From Nonomuraea spiralis (GTDB lineage Bacteria; Actinomycetota; Actinomycetes; Streptosporangiales; Streptosporangiaceae), in assembly GCF_014648435.1 (NCBI RefSeq), contig NZ_BMRC01000018.1:84592-148591 (forward strand): a stretch of 64,000 nt of DNA, in the 5' to 3' direction. The notes under the pieces are model-generated. The model had not been told where the DNA came from. It saw only the letters and a list, made by a program, of their open reading frames with translations, and did not search any database. Shown here in pieces: positions 41,357 through 49,299 of this stretch; position 1 is the first letter of the stretch; every line of letters begins with the position of its first letter. Both the position numbers and the translations under genes were made by a program.

Positions 41357-42673
41357 TCACATGTCTGTCGGCAGTTCGATGACGGTCCCCTGGGCCCGCG
41401 CGCGTTCCGCGGCGAAGACGACCCGGTGGCTGGCCAGGCTCTCCTTCAGGCCGGACGGGATGTCCCCGGCTGTGCCTTCGCGCAGTCCGCGGACGAATGC
41501 CTCCATCAGTGCGCGGTCGCCTCCGCCGTGTCCGTCGGCGGCCGTGTGACCCATGCCGGCGTGGGAGTCGATCACCGTGGTCCGCTCCGACAGGAAGTCG
41601 AACAGTTCGAGGTTTCGCCCGTCGCCGGTGATCTGCCCCCGGGTGCCGAACACGCGGGTCTTGCGATTGGCGCCCTCGGCGAACGCCGTCAAAGTGAAGC
41701 TCACCGTCGCACCGCCGTCGAACTCCATCTGGACCACCTGGTGGTCCACGACGTCGTTGTCGCTGGCGTAGACACACCGTCCGTACGGTCCGTGCGCCAG
41801 CGCGTCCTCGACCGCTTCGGTGGTGAGCCGGCCGGCCATCACCAGCGCGTTGTAGCCGTCGAAGGAGTCCGGGGCGGCGACGCCCCGGCGGTAGACCCGC
41901 GCGGCGGAGAAGGCGCAGTCCGGCTCGATCGAGCAGTCGACACACCGGTCGGCGGCGCCCTCGGGCCGGTTCGCGGCGTTGAAGTGCTTCAGGCTGCCGA
42001 ACGAGGAGACCCGCTGCACCGGGCGGCCGATCAGGGACATCAGCCAGTCGATGTCGTGACAGGACTTCTGCAGAAGCAGCGGGCTGCTCTCGTCGGCGCG
42101 GCGCCAGTTGCCCCGCACGAACGAGTGGGCGAAGTGCGAGTGCCCGATCGGCTCCAGGTGCTCGATCGAGACGATCTCCCCGATCGCGCCGTCCGCGAGC
42201 AGCTTCTGCAGCGCGACGGTGTAGGGCGTGTAGCGGAGCACGTGGCACACCGCCGCGTGGACGCCGGCCGCCTCGACGGCCTCCTGGATCTTGACGCAGT
42301 CCTCCTCCGTGGTCGCCATCGGCTTCTCCAGGAGGATGTGGTAGCCGCGCTCGGCGAAGGCCAGGACGGCCTCCATGTGCTGGTGGTCGAGCAGGCTGAC
42401 GACCACCATGTCAGCGAGCCGGGGCGCCGCGGCCAGGTCGCGCCAGTCCTTGAAGACGTTGTCGGCGGGTACGTCGAACCGGTCGGCGAACCGTTCGCGC
42501 GCGATCGTGCGGGGCTCGGCCACCGCCACGACGCGCACCGGTTCTGGCAGGCGGACCGCGGTGTCGGCATAGGCGAAGCCGCGCGCCCCTCCCCCGGCCA
42601 CCGCCATGGTCAGGAGCCTGCCAGGCGAGTCGGCGACATTGGTGAACTGCGAGCCGGACATGCTGTGGATCAT
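41357..42673 (-). CDS. Gfo/Idh/MocA family oxidoreductase
   Basis: 438 residues from ATG 42673, which overlaps the permease stop; ATG 42661 is an alternative. N-terminal Rossmann domain with AVAGGGARGFAYA, the signature LLEKPMATTEEDC with the catalytic Lys, then the C-terminal beta-sheet domain. An unusual insert DRCVDCSIEPDC contains three Cys in ten residues and may bind a metal or form a disulfide. NAD(P)-dependent oxidation of a sugar or sugar acid is expected. Confidence 0.9.
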   Translation of the reverse strand: MIHSMSGSQFTNVADSPGRLLTMAVAGGGARGFAYADTAVRLPEPVRVVAVAEPRTIARERFADRFDVPADNVFKDWRDLAAAPRLADMVVVSLLDHQHMEAVLAFAERGYHILLEKPMATTEEDCVKIQEAVEAAGVHAAVCHVLRYTPYTVALQKLLADGAIGEIVSIEHLEPIGHSHFAHSFVRGNWRRADESSPLLLQKSCHDIDWLMSLIGRPVQRVSSFGSLKHFNAANRPEGAADRCVDCSIEPDCAFSAARVYRRGVAAPDSFDGYNALVMAGRLTTEAVEDALAHGPYGRCVYASDNDVVDHQVVQMEFDGGATVSFTLTAFAEGANRKTRVFGTRGQITGDGRNLELFDFLSERTTVIDSHAGMGHTAADGHGGGDRALMEAFVRGLREGTAGDIPSGLKESLASHRVVFAAERARAQGTVIELPTDM

Positions 42674-43503
42674 CCCTTCGTGGCCCCGCCAAGCAGGCCT
42701 TTGACGAAGTAGCGCTGGAAGAACAGGAAAAGGATCAAGATCGGGATGGTGGACAGCACCATGAACGCGAACACCGCTCCGAAGTCCGAGACGTGCTCGC
42801 TGATCTGGCGGTACATGCCGACGGTCACGGTGCTGCCGTTGGCCGGGCCCAGCACGATCAGCGGTGTGATGAAGTCGTTCCACACGCTGACCGCCGTGAA
42901 GATCAGGACGCTGGCCGCGGCGGGTCGCAGCAGGGGGAAGACGATGGACCAGAACGTCCGCAGCGGCCCGGCTCCGTCGAGGGCCGCGGCCTCCTCGAGA
43001 TCGAGCGGGATGTTCTTGATGAAGCCCATGAACAGCAGGGCGCCGAACGGCAGGTTCGCCGCGACGTTGACCAGCACCAGGCCCAGAACCGTGCCCATCA
43101 GATGCAGTTGCCCGAGCACCTCGGTGATCGGCTGGAGCGTGACGGCGCTGGGGATCATCAGGCCGGCCAGGATCAGGACGGCGATGAGACGGGCGCCGCG
43201 GGTCTTGGTACGGACCAGGTAGTGCGCCAGCATCGCCGAGAGCACCGTGGACAAGATGACGGACAGGGCCGTGACCTGGACGCTGTTCAACAGGCCCGCC
43301 CAGAACAGGTGGTCGGCCCGGCCGGTGACGTTGCGGATGTTGTCCAGCGTCGGGTGCAGGGGAAGCGTTCCGGGGTGGGCGAAGATCTCCGTGCCCGGTT
43401 TGAAGGTGTTGGCCAGCACCAGGTAGACGGGCAGGATGAACACCGCCGTCACCGTCAGGGCCGTGAGGGCCCTGACCGGGCCGGTCCAGGTCCGCGTGGT
43501 CAC
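42670..43503 (-). CDS. sugar ABC transporter permease, MalG type
   Basis: 277 residues from GTG 43503, which overlaps the stop of the other permease as GTGA. Six membrane segments, and the coupling loop EEAAALDGAGPLRTFWSIVFPLLRPA typical of the carbohydrate CUT1 family. C-terminal RYFVKGLLGGATKG is also typical. Confidence 0.92.
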   Translation of the reverse strand: MTTRTWTGPVRALTALTVTAVFILPVYLVLANTFKPGTEIFAHPGTLPLHPTLDNIRNVTGRADHLFWAGLLNSVQVTALSVILSTVLSAMLAHYLVRTKTRGARLIAVLILAGLMIPSAVTLQPITEVLGQLHLMGTVLGLVLVNVAANLPFGALLFMGFIKNIPLDLEEAAALDGAGPLRTFWSIVFPLLRPAAASVLIFTAVSVWNDFITPLIVLGPANGSTVTVGMYRQISEHVSDFGAVFAFMVLSTIPILILFLFFQRYFVKGLLGGATKG

Positions 43504-44477
43504 AGTTCGACCTCCCGGCGGCGCAGCAGGCGGAGCGCGGCGAAGGAGACGGCCGCGATCAGCACGAGCATCAGCGTGGCCTTGGCGGCGCCGTATCCGA
43601 TGTGCGCCCCGTCGATGCCGGTCACGACGACGTCGAAGGCCAGGGTGGTGGTGGTGCCGATGCCCGGGCCGCCGTTCGTCATGACCTTGACCTGGTCGTA
43701 GGCCTTGAATCCGCCGATCATGAGCAGGACGGTGCAGATGGTGACGGCCGGGGCGATCATCGGCCAGGTGACCGCGCGGAAGCGGGTCACCGGGCCGGCG
43801 CCGTCGATGGCCGCGGCCTCGGTCAGCTCCTGGGGGACGCCTTGCAGGCCCGCCAGGTAGATGACGACGCACAGGCCGAGCATCTGCCAGCACATGATCG
43901 AGGCGACGCTGTACAGCGCGATCCCCGGATCGGACAGCCACCCCGGCGGATGCGCGACGCCCAGGCCGCGCAGGACCCGGTTGAGCAGGCCGTCATCGGT
44001 GATGATCGTCTCCCAGATGACGCTGACCACGACCGAGGACAGCACCACCGGGACGAAGAACACCGCGCGCATCGCGTTGAAGACCCAGCCGCGCCGGTCC
44101 AGCAGCTGCGCGATGGCCAGCCCGAGGACGTTCGGGACGATGGTGACGATCGCACTGAGGATCAGCGTGTTCCGCAGGGTCTGGAGATACGCGGGGTCGG
44201 AGAACAGGTCACCGTAGTTCCGCAGGCCGACGAAGCTGGTCGCGAGGCGGAACCCGTTGCGGTCGGTGGTGCTCGTCCCGATGGCCATCGCCATCGGGAC
44301 GAGCACCAGGCCCACGTAGACAGCCGCGCCCGGCAGCGCGAACACCAGGAAGCGGTACGTCCCGCGTCCCCGCCCGCGCCGCGGGGCGCCGATCGGCGAT
44401 CTTGGGCGCCCCACCGATCCGGACGGCCCCGGCGGTCCGGCCGCGGTGGGCCGATCGTGGTTCTTGACGCCTTGCAT
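43500..44477 (-). CDS. sugar ABC transporter permease, MalF type
   Basis: 325 residues from ATG 44477, chosen because GGAG lies 6 bp upstream; the frame extends to a TTG at 44489 without such a site. N-terminal basic stretch, then six helices with coupling loop TEAAAIDGAGPVTRFRAVTWPMIAPA. It pairs with the MalG-type permease. No ATPase gene is present in the cluster, so the transporter likely shares a housekeeping MsiK-like ATPase. Confidence 0.92.
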   Translation of the reverse strand: MQGVKNHDRPTAAGPPGPSGSVGRPRSPIGAPRRGRGRGTYRFLVFALPGAAVYVGLVLVPMAMAIGTSTTDRNGFRLATSFVGLRNYGDLFSDPAYLQTLRNTLILSAIVTIVPNVLGLAIAQLLDRRGWVFNAMRAVFFVPVVLSSVVVSVIWETIITDDGLLNRVLRGLGVAHPPGWLSDPGIALYSVASIMCWQMLGLCVVIYLAGLQGVPQELTEAAAIDGAGPVTRFRAVTWPMIAPAVTICTVLLMIGGFKAYDQVKVMTNGGPGIGTTTTLAFDVVVTGIDGAHIGYGAAKATLMLVLIAAVSFAALRLLRRREVEL

Positions 44478-44507
44478 GTACGGCTCCAAGTTCAGGTCCC
44501 GATGGAT

Positions 44508-45815
44508 CTAGCGCGTCGCCGCGGCGTACCGCTGGTCGAGATACGCCGCGAAGGCCTGCGGCGACTTGCGCCCGGTGATCAGGTCGACGATCGCCGCGTT
44601 CAGCTGGTCGGAGAAGCCCGGCGGCAGGGAGCCGTCGCCGGCCGTGTTCATCCAGGCCGGCGCCGTCTGGCCGCTCTGCTGCGCCTTCTGGTAGATGTCG
44701 AGCGTCTGCGTGTACATCGCCCCGACGTTGGCCGGCGGCGTGTAGCCCTTGATGCCGATGATGAGCCCGTCGGCCAGGACGCTGTTGTCGAGATTGGTCT
44801 TGTCCTCGGCGAACGCCAGGGCCCACTTCTTGGCGAGGCCGACGTCCTTGGCCTTCGAGTTGACCATCAGACCGCCGCCGGTGACGACCGGGACGACGTT
44901 CTGCCCGGCGTCGCTGGGCCAGCCGAAGACGCCGACGTCGAACGACGGCTTGTTCTTGTCGAGGGAAGCGGAGAACCACGAGCCCATCGGGTACATGGCG
45001 GCCTTCTTGTCACGGAACGCCTGCTCGACGTCGGAGTAGGAGCGGCTGAGCCCGGCGGTGTCGATGTAGCCCTTCTTGGACAGGTCCGCGGCCTTCTGGG
45101 CGGCTGCCACGAAGTCCGGGTCGGCGAACTTCACCGTGCCGGCGGCGCGCTTGCTGAACCAGTCAGGGGTCTTGGTCAGCATGTCGGACGACACGATGGC
45201 CCCGAACCCGAACGCCGCCGCCCAGGTGTCCTTGCCTCCGCCGCCGATCTCCAGTGGGGTGATCCCCGCCGCCTTCAGCTTCGCGCAGGCGTCGAGGAAC
45301 GCCGCGTAGGTCTTGGGCGCGGCGGTGATGCCCGCTTTGGCGAAGTCGTCCTTGTTGTAGTAGACGAGGGGGATCGGCTGCACGTTGAACGACAGCGCGT
45401 ACGTCTGGCCCTTGATGGCGCCGGCGTGCGGGTCGATGAAGTTCTTCATCTCGTCCGCGCTCCACGCCGCCAGCTCGCCCTTCTGCGCGAAGCCGTCCGG
45501 CGAGATGCTCGTCATGATGTCGGGCGCCTGGCCGGACGCGTAGAGCTGCTGGAGGTAGGCGGTGCTGTTGGTGCCGACCAGCTTCTTGATCGTCACCCCG
45601 GGCACCTTCGCACTCGCTCGGGCGATCGCGGCGTCCCAATACTCACTGGTCAGGTTGGGATTCTCGAACGTGAGAAAGGTGAGTGTGACGGCGCTGCCGC
45701 CGCCTGACGCCTTGGTGACGTTCCCGTCTCCGACGGTACAGGCGCTGAGCGCCAGCGCCGCGGCCACCGCGACCGCCGCGGTCGTACGAAGCCTGGTTCC
45801 ACGCGGTACGTACAT
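44508..45815 (-). CDS. sugar-binding lipoprotein (SBP family 1)
   Basis: 435 residues from ATG 45815, preceded by AGGAG at 7 bp; the longer frame would begin at TTG. Signal peptide with lipobox ALSAC, then the family 1 fold (LTFLTFENPNL, DIMTSISPDGF, MYPMGSWFSAS). First gene of the leftward sugar operon; the promoter region is shared with the divergent ROK regulator. Captures a mono- or oligosaccharide outside the membrane. Confidence 0.92.
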   Translation of the reverse strand: MYVPRGTRLRTTAAVAVAAALALSACTVGDGNVTKASGGGSAVTLTFLTFENPNLTSEYWDAAIARASAKVPGVTIKKLVGTNSTAYLQQLYASGQAPDIMTSISPDGFAQKGELAAWSADEMKNFIDPHAGAIKGQTYALSFNVQPIPLVYYNKDDFAKAGITAAPKTYAAFLDACAKLKAAGITPLEIGGGGKDTWAAAFGFGAIVSSDMLTKTPDWFSKRAAGTVKFADPDFVAAAQKAADLSKKGYIDTAGLSRSYSDVEQAFRDKKAAMYPMGSWFSASLDKNKPSFDVGVFGWPSDAGQNVVPVVTGGGLMVNSKAKDVGLAKKWALAFAEDKTNLDNSVLADGLIIGIKGYTPPANVGAMYTQTLDIYQKAQQSGQTAPAWMNTAGDGSLPPGFSDQLNAAIVDLITGRKSPQAFAAYLDQRYAAATR

Positions 45816-45896
45816 GCTGATGCTCCTCAAAGGGGGGCGAGCCGCCGAAACCCGGCGGAGGCAGGGCTTTCCCCGCGGTACGACGCGGGGGCAGGT

Positions 45897-45920
45897 ATAT
45901 AAATAAACTTTGTTTTATAA
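45897..45920. promoter_or_regulatory. AT-rich inverted repeat, likely ROK operator
   Basis: An AT tract stands out in the GC-rich surroundings. AAAC-TTT-GTTT at its centre is flanked by ATAAAT on the left and TATAA on the right. TATAAC at its right edge could be the -10 of the ROK gene 52 bp on; the site is about 82 bp before the binding-protein gene on the other side. Confidence 0.6.
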
Positions 45921-45972
45921 CCTGAATGGCTGGTAGTGTTGCAGCTCACACAGGGACCGTCAAGAGGTGGAG

Positions 45973-47163
45973 ATGGCTGGTCTGAACGGGGATCCCTCGG
46001 TGCTCCGCAGGCTCAATTCGGCGGCGGTGCTGCGCGTCCTGCACGGCGCCCTACTGTCCGGGGCCGCGTCCGGCACAACGTCGCAGCCCGGTTCGATGAC
46101 GCTCACCGAGATCACGAAGGCGATGAGCGTCTCCCGGCCCACCGTCGAGGATGTCGTGGAGTCGCTGCTGGAACAGGGGCTGCTGAACGATCTGGAGCCG
46201 ACGGGCCGCGTGGCCGGCCGGCCTGCCCGGCGGTTCGGCTTCCGGGCCGATGCCGGCCACGTCGTCGGCATCGATGTCGCCCCCGACTGGGTCCACGTCC
46301 TGACGGCCGATCTGGTCGGCACGATCGTGGCTTCCCACCATGCGCCGGTGTCCCGGCGGGCCGACAGACCCGAGCGGCTGGAAGCGGTCCGCCGCGCCGT
46401 GGCACGGGTCCTCGACGACGCCGCGCCCGGACGACGACCCGTCCTGGGCGCGGCGGTGGCGACCACCGGCATCGTCGACGCCGTCGGCCGTGTCGTCCTG
46501 TCCAATCTCCCCGGCTGGACCGGCGTGGACCTCTCGTCGGAGCTCGGCGACATCATCGGCGCACCGATCGTCGTGGAGAACGACATGCGGGCCGGCGCGG
46601 CCGCCGAACGCTGGATCGGGGCGGCCATGGCCGCCGACAACGTCGTGTATCTGCACGCCGGGCTGCGTATGGGCACCGGCTTCCTGATCGACGGCCGCAT
46701 CCCGAAGGGCCACCACGGCGGGGCGGGAGAACTCACGCGGGCAGGTGGGAAGCGGGCGCTCAAGGCGTACCGCCGCCTCCTCGATCACCTACCGCCCGCC
46801 GACCCCGCGAACGGCAGCGAGGAAGACGGCCCCCCTCGGGATGTGCGGCCGTTGTTCGAGGCCGCCGCCCGCCACGAGCCCGCCGCCGAGTCGGCGGCGA
46901 AGGACTTCGCCCGCCGTTTCGTCAAGGCCGTCGAAGGCCTCATCGTCTCGATCGACCCCGAGGTCGTGGTCGTCGGCGGCAGCCTGGCTCTGGCCGGTGA
47001 CATCGTGGCAGAACCGATCCGGAACCACCTGGCCAAGGCATGCGTCTTCCCTCCACGCATCGAGGTGTCCCGATTGGGCGACGACTCCGTCGCCCAGGGG
47101 GCCATCCGAATAGCGCTGGACCAGGTCGAGGCTCAGCTGTTCCTCACCGGGAACGGTCACTAG
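45973..47163 (+). CDS. ROK-family transcriptional regulator
   Basis: 396 residues from ATG 45973 with AGAGG upstream (GTG 45967 is possible). N-terminal winged helix (about 12-70, with TLTEITKAMSVSRPTVEDVVESLLEQGLL), then a ROK domain with GIDVAPDWVHV, VENDMRAGAAAERW and GTGFLIDGRIPKGHHGGAGEL. The Cys-rich zinc motif CxCGx2GC that follows in most ROK proteins is missing; the segment reads TRAGGKRALKAYRRLL. So this is a DNA-binding sugar sensor without the standard zinc site. Divergent from the sugar transport operon, which it likely represses until the sugar is present. Confidence 0.9.
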   Translation: MAGLNGDPSVLRRLNSAAVLRVLHGALLSGAASGTTSQPGSMTLTEITKAMSVSRPTVEDVVESLLEQGLLNDLEPTGRVAGRPARRFGFRADAGHVVGIDVAPDWVHVLTADLVGTIVASHHAPVSRRADRPERLEAVRRAVARVLDDAAPGRRPVLGAAVATTGIVDAVGRVVLSNLPGWTGVDLSSELGDIIGAPIVVENDMRAGAAAERWIGAAMAADNVVYLHAGLRMGTGFLIDGRIPKGHHGGAGELTRAGGKRALKAYRRLLDHLPPADPANGSEEDGPPRDVRPLFEAAARHEPAAESAAKDFARRFVKAVEGLIVSIDPEVVVVGGSLALAGDIVAEPIRNHLAKACVFPPRIEVSRLGDDSVAQGAIRIALDQVEAQLFLTGNGH

Positions 47164-47624
47164 CATCGCGACGCCCCCTTGGGGCCCCCTCCCCCGCCGG
47201 AGCGGATCCGGAGGCGATCATCGACCGGGTTCGGGAGTGGCCGAGCAGAACGGAATGATTGCTCCGACCTGCGGTTCGACGGGACCCGTCCGCGCGGACA
47301 AGGTCGCGCCCAGCGGGTGTTCGGCCGGCCGATGTTCTGGGCGTGGTGCTGCGTCACGAAGTAGCCGCGCCGCGACGCCGGACGTCCGACCACGCGTCGT
47401 AGCTCTCTCCAGAGCCGGCGAGGAACCGGTCCTGGTAGGGCTGGGCAACCACGAAGCAGCTCACCAGGACCTTTTCACGACCGACAACGGCGTCGGCCGC
47501 CGAACGCCGTACCGGGCACGGGAGGGCGACGACCTGAGCAGCCCCGCGGTCTGACCGCTCCGCATGCGGAGCGGCCTCCGGAGTGGTTCTCCAGAGGCCG
47601 CGACGGCAGGCGACGTAGGGGGTT
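47164..47624. other. 461-bp gap without recognised gene
   Basis: Between the ROK regulator and the BP74-like gene. Short open frames on both strands (for example 47237-47554) have no ribosome site, no recognisable motif and composition like noncoding high-GC DNA. The only clear structure is the double hairpin at 47555-47597. Confidence 0.5.
47555..47597. terminator. double hairpin terminator
   Basis: First a perfect 20-base palindrome (arms CCGCTCCGCA / TGCGGAGCGG, 47555-47574), then CCTC-c-GGAG and CTCC-a-GAGG around TGGTT (47575-47597). It is 27 bp beyond the stop of the BP74-like gene. Confidence 0.65.
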
Positions 47625-48056
47625 CTACGGCGCAGGGACTTCGCGCACGAGCCTGGACGTCCAGGGGCACCAGACGAGGCCGGGCAGGAACGCCCCGCCG
47701 GCCTCGTCCAGGTAGTCCTCGACGTAGGGGATGGTCGCGTCACAGACTTCAAACGCCTGGTCGAAGAAGTCGACGGTCTCGGGGTTGTAGTGGTAGCTCC
47801 AGCGCGGGTTGTAGGGAACTTGGCGCTTGAGGATGCGTCCGATGACGTGCGGTCGGTCTGTGGTCTCGCCGTTCACCAGGTCGCGGGCGTGCTGGATCTT
47901 CGCGGGGTCGGTGAGTCTGATGATGAAGTGCTCGCGGGTGATGTCGGTCATCTCGAAGTAGGCCGACTCTGCCGCCTGAGCGGGTGCGGGGGCGGCGACG
48001 CCGAGCGCCGTGATGGCAGTGAGAGCTGTGGCGATCTTTGTCAGGGTGCGATTCAT
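47625..48056 (-). CDS. secreted BP74-like domain protein
   Basis: 143 residues from ATG 48056. A signal peptide (about 1-28, ending AQAAES) precedes a domain matching the N-terminal domain of the slime-mould calcium-dependent binding protein BP74 as I remember it: AYFEMTDITREHFIIRLTDPAKIQHARDLVNG, then PYNPRWSYHYNPETVDFFDQAFEVCDATIPYVEDYLDEAGG and a final WCPWTSRLV. Two Cys may form a disulfide. Its function in bacteria is unknown. Single gene with its own terminator, and its promoter lies within a 13-bp-arm inverted repeat. Confidence 0.82.
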   Translation of the reverse strand: MNRTLTKIATALTAITALGVAAPAPAQAAESAYFEMTDITREHFIIRLTDPAKIQHARDLVNGETTDRPHVIGRILKRQVPYNPRWSYHYNPETVDFFDQAFEVCDATIPYVEDYLDEAGGAFLPGLVWCPWTSRLVREVPAP

Positions 48057-48072
48057 GGGCCCGTCCACCTCG

Positions 48073-48115
48073 TGTGATTACTTAGCGTGGTCTTTGTGTG
48101 CACTAAGTAATCACA
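48073..48115. promoter_or_regulatory. long inverted repeat at the BP74-like promoter
   Basis: Perfect 13-bp arms TGTGATTACTTAG and CTAAGTAATCACA around 17 bases, starting 17 bp before the BP74-like ATG. Half-site centres lie about three helix turns apart, so two dimers or one tetramer could bind. Confidence 0.65.
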
Positions 48116-48138
48116 TGGAGATCAGCATGCTGCCTGGC

Positions 48139-48170
48139 GCGGCAGTGACAAGATCGTCACTTTCTGCCGC
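48139..48170. other. strong hairpin in the divergent region
   Basis: GCGGC-AGTGAC, loop AAGATC, GTCACT-TTCT-GCCGC: 11 paired bases with one bulge. Could be a leader structure or a protein-binding site; in the 317-bp gap before the gene at 48374, no short gene is evident. Confidence 0.45.
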
Positions 48171-48232
48171 GACGGCCGAAGCCCTGCCGTTCTGCCTCCT
48201 GACGCAGGTCGCCCTCGATCCGTGCACGGCGC

Positions 48233-48258
48233 TTCAGGTGTGTTCAGGTTCGCTTCAG
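48233..48258 (+). promoter_or_regulatory. TTCAG direct repeats upstream of exporter operon
   Basis: TTCAG occurs at 48233, 48243 and 48254, spaced 10 and 11 bp, i.e. one turn of the helix. This is the layout of OmpR/PhoB-type activator sites. The start codon of the lipoprotein gene is 116 bp on. Confidence 0.5.
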
Positions 48259-48373
48259 CCTGCCCACGGGAAATTGAACCGGCTCGCCGCCCGGCACCCG
48301 CAACACGACATGGTTCCGCCGCGGTGTTGCTTCGTGCTGCCCGCTGATCCTCTGGAACCTACGAGAGGCCCCC

Positions 48374-49237
48374 ATGACTCACTCCCACAGGTCGCTCGCG
48401 ACCGTGGTGGCCGGCGCGGCCCTGCTGGCCGCCATGACCGGCTGCGCTTCGACCGGTCAGGCGCAGCCCTCGGCGGCCCCTGCCGCGGATTCGCAGAACA
48501 AACAGCGCCAGAGCCAGGCCCAGCTCGCCGCGTGCATGAAGGGCAAGGGCTTCACCTACCACCCGGTGGTCTCCACCCGGGGCATTCCCGAAGAGCAGAA
48601 GAAGGAGCTGTCCGGCGACTACGAAGCCATGAAGAAGCAGCGCAGCAAGTACGGCTTCGGCTGGGCCGCCTCGATCGTCTACCCCAACGACCCAGGCGGG
48701 CGCATGGTCACCCGGACCGTCGAGAGCGCGGGCGACGACCCGAACTCCAAGGTCATCGCCGGGCTGACCAAGGCGCAGCGCGACGCCTACTTCGCCGCGA
48801 TGGAGACGTGCATGCTGGAGGCGTACAACAAGACCACCGGCCGCAAGATGACCTCCATGCAGGAGGTGGCCAAGGCTCAGTCCAAGATGATCGAACAGGC
48901 GATCAACCGCGAGGTGAACGGCGACAGCCGCCTAGTGGAGCTGGCCGGCCAGTTCGCCGACTGCCTCAAGGGCAAGGGCTACAAGGTCACCTCCCAGCAG
49001 CCGGCCGAGGTCTCCACCAGCACCGAGGGGCCCTTCCAGGAAGAGCTGCGCAAGCTCGGCGAGAAACCCACCGCGGAGCAGGCGCGTCCCCTGCTGACGC
49101 GTGAGATCAAGGCCGCGCTGGAGGATCTGGAGTGCGGCAGGCAGTTCTACGCCGCCTACCGGCCCAAGCTGAACGCCATCTTCGAGCAGGCCGGCCAGTT
49201 CGCGGGCATGGGCATGAGCATGCAGGTCGCAGGGTAG
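48374..49237 (+). CDS. lipoprotein of the exporter operon, unknown function
   Basis: 287 residues. Signal peptide with lipobox MTGC (Cys24), then a helical, Lys/Gln-rich mature part. Two similar segments CMKGKGFTY (near residue 54) and CLKGKGYKV (near 198) suggest an internal repeat, each followed by a Cys further on (CMLEAY, CGRQFY). I do not recognise a named family. It precedes an adaptor and an ABC exporter (62-bp gap), so it may work with them at the cell surface. Confidence 0.78.
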   Translation: MTHSHRSLATVVAGAALLAAMTGCASTGQAQPSAAPAADSQNKQRQSQAQLAACMKGKGFTYHPVVSTRGIPEEQKKELSGDYEAMKKQRSKYGFGWAASIVYPNDPGGRMVTRTVESAGDDPNSKVIAGLTKAQRDAYFAAMETCMLEAYNKTTGRKMTSMQEVAKAQSKMIEQAINREVNGDSRLVELAGQFADCLKGKGYKVTSQQPAEVSTSTEGPFQEELRKLGEKPTAEQARPLLTREIKAALEDLECGRQFYAAYRPKLNAIFEQAGQFAGMGMSMQVAG

Positions 49238-49299
49238 CCCGGCCAGGCTCCGCCGCCCCAACCCTCATTTCCCTCTTTTTCATCGAAGCGAGTTTCAGC

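Noticed and set aside
44478..44489. TTG start for the MalF-type permease
   Set aside because: The ATG at 44477 has GGAG at proper distance, whereas the TTG has none.
47237..47554. 105-codon open frame in the gap after the ROK gene
   Set aside because: No ribosome site, no motif, and composition like noncoding sequence; not called as a gene.
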